Shown here: piece after piece, positions 53,692 to 62,736 of the stretch | Layout: every line of letters begins with the position of its first letter | Numbering within the stretch: the stretch's first letter is position 1 | DNA from: Pseudoroseicyclus tamaricis | GTDB lineage: Bacteria; Pseudomonadota; Alphaproteobacteria; Rhodobacterales; Rhodobacteraceae | DNA: 64,000 bases | Direction: 5' to 3' | Assembly: GCF_012070395.1 (NCBI RefSeq) | Contig: NZ_JAAFYS010000003.1 | Location: forward strand, 496,001-560,000 | Notes under the pieces: model-generated | What the model was told of the DNA's origin: nothing | Databases searched by the model: none | What the model saw: the letters and a program-made list of their open reading frames with translations, nothing else | Position numbers and translations under genes: made by a program

Positions 53692-56123
53692 GCGTCGCGA
53701 AACCCCTCCCCCATGATTCCGCCCGCCTGCATGTCACCGGGCAGGCCACCTACGTGGACGACCTGCCGATGCAGCCCGGCACGCTCCACCTTGCCTTCGG
53801 CATGGCGCAGATCGCCAGGGGCCGGGTGCAGGAGATGGATCTCGATGCGGTGCGCGCCGCGCCCGGCGTCGTGCGCGTGTGGACGGCGGAGGATCTGCCG
53901 GGCCCCTGCGACTGCTCCGCCTCGCCGCTCCACGACGAGCCGCTGCTGACGGACGAGGTGCTCTACGACGGCCAGCCGATCTTCCTCGTCGCCGCCACCT
54001 CCCACCTCGCCGCCCGCAAGGCGGCGCGGCTGGGCAAGATCACCTACGCTGAAGAGACGCCGATCCTCACCATCGACGAGGCGCTGGCGGCGAGCAGCCG
54101 CTTCGAGGGCGGCCCGATCGTCTGGGAGAAGGGCGCGCCGGATGACGGCATCGCCTCTGCCCCGCGCCGGCTGTCGGGCTCGCTGACGATGGGCGGGCAG
54201 GAGCATTTCTACCTCGAGGGGCAGGCCGCGCAGGTGACGCCGCTGGAGGCGGAGGAGCTGCTCGTGCAGGCCTCCACCCAGCACCCGACGGAGATCCAGC
54301 ACAAGGTGGCCGAGGCGCTCGGCCTCAACATGGGCGACGTCCGGGTGGAGATGCGCCGCATGGGCGGCGGCTTCGGCGGTAAGGAGAGCCAGGGCAACTG
54401 GCTCGCCATCGCCTGCGCCGTGGTGGCCGCGGCCACCGGGCGCCCCGCCCGGATGCGCTATGACCGCGACGACGACATGGTGCTCACCGGCAAGCGCCAC
54501 GATGCGCGGGTCGATTACGAGGTGGGCTTCGACGACGACGGCCGGGTCCTCGGCCTCGACGTCACCCAGCTGATCCGCTGCGGCTGGTCGATGGACCTGT
54601 CGCTGCCCGTGGCCGACCGGGCGATGTTGCATGCCGACAGCTCCTACGACCTGCCGGCGATCCGCATCACCTCTCACCGGTTGAAGACGAACACCGCCTC
54701 CAACACCGCCTATCGCGGCTTCGGCGGCCCGCAGGGCATGCTGGGCATGGAGCGGATCATCGACCACATCGCCCACGAGCTGGGCCGTGACCCGGTCGAG
54801 GTGCGCCGGGCGAACTATTATGCCGAAGCGCCGCCGCTGCGTGAGCACGGCCCCGACAAGCCGGAGGTGGACGACACGCCGGACACGCCGGACCGCGAGG
54901 CGCCGGACAGCTTCTCCCGCGCCGACGAGGTGTCGAGCGGCACGGGCCGGGGCCGCCCCTTCGCCGGAGAGCATTCGCCGAAGCCCAAGGCGCAGACGAC
55001 GCCCTACGGCATGGAGGTGACGGATTTCATCCTCCACGAGATCACCGCCAAGCTGCTGGAGAGCTCGGACTACGCCGCCCGCAAGCGCGCGGTGGCGGAA
55101 TTCAACACCGCCGGCGGCGCGCTCAGGAAGGGGCTCGCCTTCTCGCCGGTGAAGTTCGGCATCTCCTTCACGCTGACCCACCTCAACCAGGCCGGGGCGC
55201 TGGTCCACGTCTACCAGGACGGCTCGATCCGGTTGAACCACGGCGGCACCGAGATGGGCCAGGGGCTCAACCAGAAGGTCGCGCAGGTGACGGCGGCGCG
55301 ATTCGGGGTGGAGGCCAGCCGCGTGCGCATCACGGCGACCGATACCGGCAAGGTGCCCAACACCTCGGCCACCGCCGCCTCCTCCGGCGCCGACCTCAAC
55401 GGCATGGCCGCCGCCAATGCCGCCGACACGATCCGCGAGCGGATGGCAGAGGTGGTGGCGAAGCACCTGCAGGGCGAGCCCGAGGAGGTGCGTTTCGAGG
55501 ACAGCCGCGTGCATCTCGGCGGCGCCTCCGTCTCCTTCGAGGAAGCGGCGAAGCTGACCTACGAGAGCCGCGTCTCCCTCTCCGCCTCCGGCTTCTACAA
55601 GACGCCGCACCTGCACTGGGACCGGCTCAAGGGACAGGGCCGGCCGTTCTTCTACTTCGCCTATGGCGCGGCGGTGACGGAGGTGCTGCTCGACACGCGC
55701 ACGGGCGAGAACCGCATCCTGCGCACCGACATCCTCCACGATGTCGGCGCCTCCCTGAACCCGGCCATCGACATCGGCCAGATCGAGGGCGCCTACGTGC
55801 AGGGCGCCGGCTGGCTGACAACGGAGGAGCTGGCGTGGGACGGCAAGGGGAGGCTGCGCACGCACGCGCCCTCTACCTACAAGATCCCTGCCTGCTCCGA
55901 CCGGCCGGAAGAGTTCAACGTCACGCTCCATTCCGGGGAGAACCGGTCGGAGACGATCTACCGCTCCAAGGCCGTGGGCGAGCCGCCCTTCATGCTGGCC
56001 ATCTCCGCCTTCCTCGCCCTCTCGAACGCCTGCGCCGCCTGCGGCCCGGCCTACCCGGCGCTGGAGGCCCCGGCGACGCCGGAACATGTGCTGGAGGCGA
56101 TCCGGCGGGCGCGCGGGGCATGA
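53688..56123 (+). CDS. xdhB: Xanthine dehydrogenase, molybdenum-cofactor (large) subunit
   Basis: Hydroxylates hypoxanthine and xanthine to urate. The 811-residue protein has RMGGGFGGKESQ, AYRGFGGPQGM, NTSATAASSGADLNG, and the catalytic Glu765 in KAVGEPPFMLAISAF. Compared with the family core there is an extra hydrophilic stretch of roughly 50 residues near 380-435, rich in Asp, Pro and Ser, between RRANYYAEA and TPYGMEVTDF. That accounts for the length above the usual 770-780. The active site looks intact. It is joined to xdhA by an ATGA overlap. Confidence 0.95.
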   Translation: MSVAKPLPHDSARLHVTGQATYVDDLPMQPGTLHLAFGMAQIARGRVQEMDLDAVRAAPGVVRVWTAEDLPGPCDCSASPLHDEPLLTDEVLYDGQPIFLVAATSHLAARKAARLGKITYAEETPILTIDEALAASSRFEGGPIVWEKGAPDDGIASAPRRLSGSLTMGGQEHFYLEGQAAQVTPLEAEELLVQASTQHPTEIQHKVAEALGLNMGDVRVEMRRMGGGFGGKESQGNWLAIACAVVAAATGRPARMRYDRDDDMVLTGKRHDARVDYEVGFDDDGRVLGLDVTQLIRCGWSMDLSLPVADRAMLHADSSYDLPAIRITSHRLKTNTASNTAYRGFGGPQGMLGMERIIDHIAHELGRDPVEVRRANYYAEAPPLREHGPDKPEVDDTPDTPDREAPDSFSRADEVSSGTGRGRPFAGEHSPKPKAQTTPYGMEVTDFILHEITAKLLESSDYAARKRAVAEFNTAGGALRKGLAFSPVKFGISFTLTHLNQAGALVHVYQDGSIRLNHGGTEMGQGLNQKVAQVTAARFGVEASRVRITATDTGKVPNTSATAASSGADLNGMAAANAADTIRERMAEVVAKHLQGEPEEVRFEDSRVHLGGASVSFEEAAKLTYESRVSLSASGFYKTPHLHWDRLKGQGRPFFYFAYGAAVTEVLLDTRTGENRILRTDILHDVGASLNPAIDIGQIEGAYVQGAGWLTTEELAWDGKGRLRTHAPSTYKIPACSDRPEEFNVTLHSGENRSETIYRSKAVGEPPFMLAISAFLALSNACAACGPAYPALEAPATPEHVLEAIRRARGA

Positions 56124-56149
56124 GCACCGGGCGGCCCGCCTGTGGCGGC

Positions 56150-56262
56150 GTCGGACCGGGGGGCTGTCTGCCCCGTCGCCATTGTCGCTCGGACCAATGG
56201 CGCGCCGATGGCGACCCCCCCGAGGATTTCCTTGGACCAAAGACAGGGGGGCGATGGGCGAT
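56150..56262. repeat. GC-hairpin intergenic element, copy 7, inside the xdh operon
   Basis: Inverted relative to copy 4: GGGGGGCTGTCTGCCCC at 56158, then a nested palindrome (GCCATTG...CAATGGC), then CCCCCCCGAGGATTTCCTTG and GACCAAAGAC. It fills the gap between xdhB and xdhC without an obvious terminator T tract. Confidence 0.6.
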
Positions 56263-56286
56263 GGCGCTCCTTCGCCCCGACCGGTC

Positions 56287-57228
56287 ATGAGCTTCGATCT
56301 GGAAAGGCTAGGGCGAGCGGTGGCGGCGCACGGGGAAGTCGTGCGGGTGCTCGTCGCGCATACCGCGGGCTCGGCGCCGCGCAGCGCCGGGACGTCGATG
56401 CTCGTCTGGGCGGACGGGGCCGAGGGGACGATCGGCGGCGGGGCGCTGGAGTGGCAGGCCATGGCCGCGGCGCGCGAGATGCTGGCCGGCGGACCGGCAC
56501 TGCGGCGGGAGACGCTGGCACTCGGGCCGGCGCTCGACCAGTGCTGCGGCGGCGCCGTGCGGCTGATCTGGGAGCGCTTCGTAGCGGAGGCGCTCCCCGG
56601 CGCCCTGCCATGGGCGCGGCCTCTCGGCGCGGCCGGAGAGATTCCGCCGAAAGTCGCGGCGCGCGCGAGCAGGATGCGGCCGGGGGCGGCGCCCGTCGAG
56701 CTGGAAGGCTGGCTGATCGAGGCGGCGCCGGCCGAGGGGCGGGCGCTCGTCATCTGGGGCGCCGGCCATGTCGGCCGGGCGCTGGCCGAGGTGGTCGCCC
56801 CCCTGCCCGGCTTCGACATCACGCTCGTCGACATCAGCGAGGCGCGGCTGCCGCCGGCCCTGCCCGCCGGCGTCACCGCCCGCATCGCGGAGGAGCCGGC
56901 GGCGCTGGTGCCCGGCCTGCCGCAGGACGGCTGGCACCTCATCGTCACCCATTCCCACCCACTGGATCTCGCCCTCTGCCACGCGCTCCTCACCCACGGG
57001 TTCGTACAAGCCGGGCTGATCGGCTCGCACAGCAAATGGGCACGCTTCCGCAACCGACTGGCCGCATTGGGCCATTCGCCCGCCGAAATTTCCCGCATCG
57101 CCTGCCCGATCGGCGATCCATCCCTCGGACGGCACCCGCAGGCCATTGCGATCTCCGTCGCCGCTGCCCTACTGTCTGGAAAAGCCGCAGGGGAGAGCGC
57201 GGCGCGAATGGGGGATATGACCGGATGA
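56287..57228 (+). CDS. xdhC: Xanthine dehydrogenase maturation protein XdhC
   Basis: Binds Mo-cofactor, promotes its sulfuration and hands it to XdhB. The 313-residue protein has VRVLVAHTAGSAPRSAGTSMLVW, EGTIGGGALEW, LGPALDQCCGGAVRLIWERF (conserved Cys pair), and a C-terminal Rossmann-like domain with VIWGAGHVGRALAEVVAPL and GLIGSHSKWARFRNRLAALG. ATG 56287 gives the conserved start. The stop overlaps the ABC transporter ATPase gene (ATGA), tying transport to enzyme maturation. Confidence 0.94.
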   Translation: MSFDLERLGRAVAAHGEVVRVLVAHTAGSAPRSAGTSMLVWADGAEGTIGGGALEWQAMAAAREMLAGGPALRRETLALGPALDQCCGGAVRLIWERFVAEALPGALPWARPLGAAGEIPPKVAARASRMRPGAAPVELEGWLIEAAPAEGRALVIWGAGHVGRALAEVVAPLPGFDITLVDISEARLPPALPAGVTARIAEEPAALVPGLPQDGWHLIVTHSHPLDLALCHALLTHGFVQAGLIGSHSKWARFRNRLAALGHSPAEISRIACPIGDPSLGRHPQAIAISVAAALLSGKAAGESAARMGDMTG

Positions 57229-58751
57229 GCGAGGTGCTCCTCAGCCTGAAAGGGCTGACCAAGGCCTATCCCGGTGTGGTGGCGAACGAGGATGTCAGTT
57301 TCGACATCGGGGCCGGTGAGGTCCACGCGCTCCTCGGCGAGAACGGCGCCGGCAAGTCGACTCTGGTGAAGACGATCTACGGCCTCGTCCGCCCCGATTC
57401 CGGCTCCATGACACTGGCCGGCGCCCCCTATGAGCCGACGGAGCCGAGCCAGGCGCGGGCGCGCGGCGTGGCGATGGTCTTCCAGCACTTCTCGCTCTTC
57501 GACGCGCTCAACGTCGCCGACAACATCGCCCTCGGCATGGAGAAACCGCCGCCGATGGGCGAGCTGGCCCAGCGCATCCGCGATGTCTCGGAGGCCTACG
57601 GCCTGCCGCTGAACCCGTCGCGCACGGTCGGCGACCTCTCCGCCGGGGAGCGGCAACGGGTGGAGATTATCCGCTGCCTGCTGCAGGACCCCAAGCTGCT
57701 GATCATGGACGAGCCGACAAGCGTGCTGACCCCGCAGGAGGTGGAGATCCTCTTTCACACCCTGCGCAAGCTGCGCGAGGAGGGCACGTCGATCCTCTAC
57801 ATCAGCCACAAGCTGGAGGAGATCCGCGCGCTCTGCGAGACGGCCACCATCCTGCGCCTCGGTAAGGTCGTCGCCACCTGCGACCCGCGCGAGACCTCGG
57901 CGCGGCAGATGGCCGAGCTCATGGTCGGCTCCGTCCTCCACGTGCCGGAGCGGGCGGCCGCCCCGCCCGGCGAGGTGGTGCTTGAGCTTGCGGGCCTCTC
58001 CGCCCCCTCCCCCCGCGCCTTCGGCACGGCCCTCAAGGACGTCTCCCTGCAGGTGCGCAAGGGGGAGGTGCTCGGCATCGGCGGCGTCGCCGGCAACGGG
58101 CAGGACGAGCTGCTCCTCGCCCTGTCTGGCGAGATGCGCACCAAGCCGCAGATGGTGCAGCTCAAGGGCCAGCCCGTCGGCCACCGCCCGCCGGATGCCC
58201 GCCGCGCGCTTGGCCTCCTCGCCGCGCCGGAGGAGCGCAACGGCCACGCCTCCGCCCCCGACATGACGCTGACGGAGAACGCCGCCCTCACCGCGCGCGT
58301 GCGCAAGAAGCTCAGCCGCAACGGCTTCATCTCCTGGCGCCGCTCGAAGGGCTATGCCGAGGAGGTCATCAAGGATTTCGACGTCCGCACCCCCGGCCCG
58401 GGCAATGCGGCGCGCTCCCTCTCGGGCGGCAACCTGCAGAAGTTCGTCATCGGGCGGGAGATCCTGCAGGCGCCCGAGGTGCTCGTCGTCAACCAGCCGA
58501 CATGGGGCGTAGATGCCTCCGCCGCCGCCTCGATCCGGCAGGCGCTGCTCGATCTTGCCGCCAAGGGCGCGGCGGTCATCGTCGTCAGCCAGGACCTCGA
58601 CGAGCTGATGGAAATCTCCGACCGCTTCGCCGCGCTCAATGCCGGCGTGCTCACCGCCCCCCGCCCTGCCAAGGGCCTCACGATGGAGCAGATCGGCCTG
58701 ATGCTCGGCGGCGCCCACGACATGCACGAGGCGGAGGCGGATCATGCCTGA
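57225..58751 (+). CDS. ABC transporter ATP-binding protein of BMP/nucleoside type
   Basis: A 508-residue protein with two fused ATPase domains, as in the RbsA/YufO class. Domain 1 has Walker A GENGAGKST (38-46), signature LSAGERQRVEI and Walker B LLIMDEPTSVL. Domain 2 has the altered loop GGVAGNGQDE, signature LSGGNLQKFVI and VLVVNQPTWGVD. It powers import through the two permeases encoded downstream. With xdhC just upstream (ATGA overlap), purine nucleosides or bases are the likely cargo. Confidence 0.93.
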   Translation: MSEVLLSLKGLTKAYPGVVANEDVSFDIGAGEVHALLGENGAGKSTLVKTIYGLVRPDSGSMTLAGAPYEPTEPSQARARGVAMVFQHFSLFDALNVADNIALGMEKPPPMGELAQRIRDVSEAYGLPLNPSRTVGDLSAGERQRVEIIRCLLQDPKLLIMDEPTSVLTPQEVEILFHTLRKLREEGTSILYISHKLEEIRALCETATILRLGKVVATCDPRETSARQMAELMVGSVLHVPERAAAPPGEVVLELAGLSAPSPRAFGTALKDVSLQVRKGEVLGIGGVAGNGQDELLLALSGEMRTKPQMVQLKGQPVGHRPPDARRALGLLAAPEERNGHASAPDMTLTENAALTARVRKKLSRNGFISWRRSKGYAEEVIKDFDVRTPGPGNAARSLSGGNLQKFVIGREILQAPEVLVVNQPTWGVDASAAASIRQALLDLAAKGAAVIVVSQDLDELMEISDRFAALNAGVLTAPRPAKGLTMEQIGLMLGGAHDMHEAEADHA

Positions 58752-58766
58752 TCCCATCCTGCTCTC

Positions 58767-58835
58767 GCTTTTCTCCAAGTATCCCGGGGGGCGCCAAAGG
58801 CGCGGGGGCAGAGCCCCCTCCGGCCTCGCCGCCGG
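58767..58835. repeat. GC-hairpin intergenic element, copy 8, inside the transporter operon
   Basis: CTCGCTTTTCTCCAAGTATC, CCGGGGGGC, a small GGCGCCAAAGGCGC stem, then GGGGGCAGAGCCCCC. It lies between the ATPase and first permease genes, which should be co-transcribed. Confidence 0.6.
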
Positions 58836-58844
58836 AGCCGCCGC

Positions 58845-59930
58845 ATGATGCGCCTCGAACGACGCCCGCAGCCGTCCGAGGCCTGGTCCTGGGCCACGCC
58901 GATCCTCGCCGTCGTCCTGACGATGATCGTCGGCGGCATCCTCTTCGTCTTCCTCGGCAAGGACCCGATCCTCGCCATCCGCACGATCTTCTGGGATCCT
59001 CTCTTCGGCTCCTTCGCGAGCTACACGCGGCCGCAGCTTCTGGTGAAGGCCGGGCCGCTGATCCTCATCGCCATCGGCCTGTCGCTCGGCTTCCGCGCCG
59101 GGATCTGGAACATCGGGGCGGAGGGGCAGTACATCATGGGCGCCGTCACCGGCGCCGCCGTGGGGCTGGCGTTCTATCCCTCCGAGGCGCGCTGGCTGGT
59201 CTTTCCGCTGATGATCGTCGCCGGCGCCATCGGCGGGGCGTTCTGGGCGTGGATCCCCGGCATCCTGAAGGTGCGCTTCGGCACCAACGAGATCCTCGTG
59301 TCGCTGATGCTCGTCTACGTGGCCGAGAACATCCTCGCCTATGCCGCGCTCGGGCCGCTGAAGAACCCCGAGGGCATGGGCTTTCCCGGCTCGCGCAACC
59401 TCGCCCGGTGGGACACGACGGCGAACCCCGAGCTCATCGCCGGCACCGGCATGCACTGGGGCGTCGCCTTCGCCTTCATCGCGGTGATCGCCGCCTACGT
59501 GCTCCTGTCGCGCCACACGCTCGGCTTCGCCATCCGGGTCACCGGCGCCAGCCCCCGCGCCGCCGCCTTCTCGGGGGTAGACCCGAAGCGGCTGGTGATC
59601 CTCGCCATGCTCATCTCCGGCGCTCTCGCCGGGCTGGCGGGCATCTTCGAGGTGACGGGCCCGGCGGGGCAGATCTCCATCGATTTCGGCGTCGGCTATG
59701 GCTTCACGGCGATCATCGTCGCCTTCCTCGGGCGGCTGCATCCGATCGGCATCCTGCTCGCCGGGCTGCTGCTCGCGCTCACCTACATCGGCGGCGAGAT
59801 GGCGCAGCTCCAGCTCGGCCTGCCGGCCGCCGCCATCCAGCTCTTCCAGGGGATGCTGCTGTTCTTCCTGCTGGCGCTCGATGTGCTGACCAACTTCCGC
59901 CCGCGCTTCGGCGCAGACGCCGCGGCCTGA
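58845..59930 (+). CDS. BMP-type ABC transporter permease 1
   Basis: A 361-residue BPD_transp_2-family permease with about nine membrane helices. It has GLSLGFRAGIWNIGAEGQYIMGA and VTGASPRAAAFSGVDPKRLVILAMLISGALAGLAG, the conserved family stretch near the ATPase contact. The C-terminus reaches FLLALDVLTNFRPRFG. It forms the membrane channel with permease 2, encoded 10 bp downstream. ATG 58845 is followed in frame by a second Met. Confidence 0.93.
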   Translation: MMRLERRPQPSEAWSWATPILAVVLTMIVGGILFVFLGKDPILAIRTIFWDPLFGSFASYTRPQLLVKAGPLILIAIGLSLGFRAGIWNIGAEGQYIMGAVTGAAVGLAFYPSEARWLVFPLMIVAGAIGGAFWAWIPGILKVRFGTNEILVSLMLVYVAENILAYAALGPLKNPEGMGFPGSRNLARWDTTANPELIAGTGMHWGVAFAFIAVIAAYVLLSRHTLGFAIRVTGASPRAAAFSGVDPKRLVILAMLISGALAGLAGIFEVTGPAGQISIDFGVGYGFTAIIVAFLGRLHPIGILLAGLLLALTYIGGEMAQLQLGLPAAAIQLFQGMLLFFLLALDVLTNFRPRFGADAAA

Positions 59931-59940
59931 GGAGAGACCC

Positions 59941-60867
59941 ATGGGCGACATCAACCCGATCCTGCTCCTCGCCTCCCTCATGGTCGCCTCGACGCCGATC
60001 CTCTTCGCCGCCCTCGGCGAGCTGATCGTCGAGCGTGCCGGGGTGCTGAACCTCGGGGTGGAGGGGATGATGATCACCGGCGCCGTCGTCGGCTTCGCCG
60101 CCGGGGTGGGCTTCGGCTCCGCCACCATGGGCTTCATCGCCGCGGCACTGGCGGGGGCGGCGCTCAGCCTCATCTTCGGGGTGCTGACGCAGTACCTGCT
60201 CTCCAACCAGGTGGCGACGGGGCTGGCACTGACGCTCTTCGGCCTCGGCCTCGCCTCCCTCATCGGGCAGAGCTACGTGGGCATCCGCGCGCCGGCGACG
60301 GTGCGGCTGGACATCCCCTTGCTCTCCGACCTGCCCGTGCTGGGGCGCATCCTCTTCCGCCATGACTTTCTCGTCTACCTCGGCCTCGGGATGGTCGCGG
60401 CCGTCTGGTACTTCCTCAACCGCACCCGTGCCGGGCTGATCCTCAAGGCGGTGGGTGAGAACCACGAGGCCGCCCACGCGCTCGGCTACAAGGTCGTCCG
60501 CATCCGCCTTGCCGCCATCGCCTTCGGCGGCGCCATGGCGGGGCTGGGGGGCGCCTACCTCTCCATCATCCGCGTGCCGCAATGGACGGAAGGGCTGACG
60601 GCGGGGGCGGGGTGGATCGCGCTGGCCATCGTCGTCTTCGCCTCGTGGCGGCCGATCCGGCTGCTGGTCGGCGCCTATCTTTTCGGCGGCATCACCGTGC
60701 TGCAGCTCAACCTGCAGGCCGCCGGCGCCCGTGTGCCGGTCGAGATATTGTCGATGTCGCCCTATCTCGTCACCATCATCGTGCTCGTGATCCTGTCGGC
60801 CGGCAGGGGCGGCGCGGCGCTGGGGGCGCCGGGCTCACTGGGCCGATCGTTCCATGCCTCGCGCTAG
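59941..60867 (+). CDS. BMP-type ABC transporter permease 2
   Basis: A 308-residue permease paired with the preceding one. It has GELIVERAGVLNLGVEGMMITGAVVGF, KAVGENHEAAHALGYKVVRIRLAAIAFGGAMAGLGGAYL and about eight to nine hydrophobic segments. A family repeat (LNLGVEGMM matching WNIGAEGQY of permease 1) shows common ancestry. The gene is 59 bp before the binding-protein gene. Confidence 0.93.
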   Translation: MGDINPILLLASLMVASTPILFAALGELIVERAGVLNLGVEGMMITGAVVGFAAGVGFGSATMGFIAAALAGAALSLIFGVLTQYLLSNQVATGLALTLFGLGLASLIGQSYVGIRAPATVRLDIPLLSDLPVLGRILFRHDFLVYLGLGMVAAVWYFLNRTRAGLILKAVGENHEAAHALGYKVVRIRLAAIAFGGAMAGLGGAYLSIIRVPQWTEGLTAGAGWIALAIVVFASWRPIRLLVGAYLFGGITVLQLNLQAAGARVPVEILSMSPYLVTIIVLVILSAGRGGAALGAPGSLGRSFHASR

Positions 60868-60926
60868 AGGCCAAGAAGATGCCCCCCGGGCGGGCCAATC
60901 CCCGGGACAGTAAGGGAGTAAGAGAT

Positions 60927-62015
60927 ATGCAAAGACGAACCCTGCTCGCCGCCACCGGCGCAGCCGCCGCGCTCTGCGCCACCCTCGGCGCGCCACTTCA
61001 CGCGCAGGACGACCCGCTGACGGTCGGCTTCATCTACGTCGGCCCCGTCGGCGACGGCGGCTGGACCTACCAGCACGACCAGGGCCGCCTCGAGGTGGAA
61101 GAGCACTTCGGCGACGCCGTCGAGACCATCTACCAGGAGAACGTGCCCGAGGGCGCCGACGCCGCCCGCGCCATCACCCAGATGGTGCTCGCCGGGGCCG
61201 ACCTGATCTTCACCACCTCCTTCGGCTACATGGACGCCACTGCCGAGGTCGCCGAGCAGTTCCCGGACGTGAAGTTCGAGCACGCCACCGGCTACATCCG
61301 CGGCGACAACCTCGCCACCTATGACAGCCGCTTCTACGAAGGCCGCGCCGTCGAGGGGCTGATCGCCGGCCACCTGACGGAATCCAACCGCATCGGTTAC
61401 ATCGGCTCCTTCCCGATCCCCGAGGTCATCCAGGGCATCAACTCCTCCTTCCTGCACGCGCAGGAGGTGAACCCCGATGTCGAGATGGTCGTCGTCTGGG
61501 CCTACACCTGGTTCGACCCGGCCAAGGAGGCCGACGCGGCCCAGGCGCTGATCGAGCAGGGCGTCGACGTCATCCTGCAGCACACCGATTCCACCGCGCC
61601 GCAGGCGGCGGCGGAGCAGGCGGGCAACGTCTACACCTTCGGTCAGGCCTCCGACATGGCGGCCTTCAAGCCGATGCCGCGCGTCGCCTCGATCATCGAC
61701 GACTGGGGCCCCTACTACATCGAGCGCGTGCAGGCCGTCATGGACGGCACGTGGGAGCCGACGGGCACCTGGGGCGGCATGTCCGACGGCCACGTCGTCA
61801 TCGGCGAGATCACCGATGCCGTCCCGGCCGAGGTGAAGGCCGAGGCGGAGGAGATGATCGATGCCATCTCCTCCGGCGAGTACCACCCCTTCACCGGCCC
61901 CATCAACAAGCAGGACGGCAGTGTCTGGCTGGAAGAGGGCGAAGTGGCGACCGACGAGCAGCTGCTCGGCATGGACTTCTTCGTCGAAGGCCTGACGGGC
62001 GACATCCCCTCCTGA
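60927..62015 (+). CDS. BMP-family substrate-binding protein
   Basis: A 362-residue periplasmic receptor. The signal peptide MQRRTLLAATGAAAALCATLG has a twin-arginine-like start and cleavage near LHAQ. The mature part has VGFIYVGPVGDGGWTYQHDQGR, LIFTTSFGYMDATAEVAEQFPDVKFEHATG and VDVILQHTDSTAPQAAAEQ, typical of BMP/PnrA-type nucleoside receptors. RBS GGGAGTAAGAG precedes the ATG. Next to xdhABC it probably captures purine nucleosides or bases. A strong terminator ends the operon. Confidence 0.94.
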   Translation: MQRRTLLAATGAAAALCATLGAPLHAQDDPLTVGFIYVGPVGDGGWTYQHDQGRLEVEEHFGDAVETIYQENVPEGADAARAITQMVLAGADLIFTTSFGYMDATAEVAEQFPDVKFEHATGYIRGDNLATYDSRFYEGRAVEGLIAGHLTESNRIGYIGSFPIPEVIQGINSSFLHAQEVNPDVEMVVVWAYTWFDPAKEADAAQALIEQGVDVILQHTDSTAPQAAAEQAGNVYTFGQASDMAAFKPMPRVASIIDDWGPYYIERVQAVMDGTWEPTGTWGGMSDGHVVIGEITDAVPAEVKAEAEEMIDAISSGEYHPFTGPINKQDGSVWLEEGEVATDEQLLGMDFFVEGLTGDIPS

Positions 62016-62035
62016 CGCAGCCCTGACCGCGAGCG

Positions 62036-62066
62036 AAGGCCCGCCCCCCGGGGGCGGGCCTTTTTC
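62036..62066 (+). terminator. Rho-independent terminator of the transporter operon
   Basis: AAGGCCCGCCCC (62036-62047) pairs with GGGGCGGGCCTT (62051-62062), loop of three bases, followed by TTTCATTT. It is 21 bp after the binding-protein stop. Confidence 0.9.
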
Positions 62067-62140
62067 ATTTGCGGGGGTGCGGGCCCTCCGGGGCGGGCCG
62101 GGGCGCTGGTGGCCCTTGCGGGACCGGGGGCCAGCCCTCG

Positions 62141-62180
62141 GACCCCCGGAGGTATTTGGAAAAGGGCGAGAGGGGGCGTG
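62141..62180. repeat. Short GC-hairpin intergenic element, copy 9
   Basis: GGACCCCCGGAGGTATTTGG then AAAAGGGCGAGAGGGGG, very like copy 3. It lies between the transporter operon and the convergent CBS gene. Confidence 0.5.
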
Positions 62181-62213
62181 GGGCGGGTGGCGCGCCTTGG
62201 GCAGAGAACGGGG

Positions 62214-62636
62214 TCAGGAGCGCAGGCGTTCCACCCGGCGCTCCGGCGTCTCGAGGGCGAGGAGGCTGGCGGGGGGCATGTCCCGCTCCGCCACGATGCC
62301 GACGGGCACCCCGTCGCGCATCACCGGCAGATGGCGCACGTCGTGGGCGCGCATCTTCTTGAGGCCCTCCACGAGGCTCTCACCCTCCTCGCCGGTGATC
62401 GGGCCGGGCGTCATCACGTCGCCAACGTTCGTCTCCCCCACCTCGCGGAGGCGGCAGATGACGCGGCGCAGGATGTCACGCTCGGAGACGATGCCGACGA
62501 GGTTCTCGCCCCGCATCACCACGATGGCGCCGATCCGCTCCTGGCACATGCGCTTGCAGGCATCGAGGATCGGCATGTCCGGCTCGGCCGAGACGAGGGT
62601 TCTGAGCGCGGCGAGATCGCCGAGGGTCCGTGGCAT
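62214..62636 (-). CDS. CBS-domain pair protein
   Basis: A 140-residue protein consisting of two CBS motifs. The first has ILDACKRMCQERIGAIVVMRGENLVGIVSERDILRRV; the second has DVMTPGPITGEEGESLVEGLKKMRAHDVRHLPVMRDGVPVGIVAERD. Such stand-alone pairs bind adenine nucleotides and usually regulate another protein, which is not evident here. ATG 62636 has AGGAAGGGAGAG just upstream; an ATG at 62660 is in frame. Confidence 0.88.
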   Translation of the reverse strand: MPRTLGDLAALRTLVSAEPDMPILDACKRMCQERIGAIVVMRGENLVGIVSERDILRRVICRLREVGETNVGDVMTPGPITGEEGESLVEGLKKMRAHDVRHLPVMRDGVPVGIVAERDMPPASLLALETPERRVERLRS

Positions 62637-62736
62637 CTCTCCCTTCCTGCCGGTTGGCATAGGTGATGGTGGCGGCAGACTAGCCGGGCCGGAAGCCGGC
62701 GGCAGTCGGGAATACCGGACCGGCGGCCGGCCGAAA

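Noticed and set aside
53646-60263. A minus-strand open frame of over 2200 codons antisense to xdhB, xdhC and the transporter genes
   Set aside because: Its sequence is His/Arg/Ala/Gly-rich without domain motifs, and the plus-strand genes there have clear families. It is a shadow created by GC-rich codon use.
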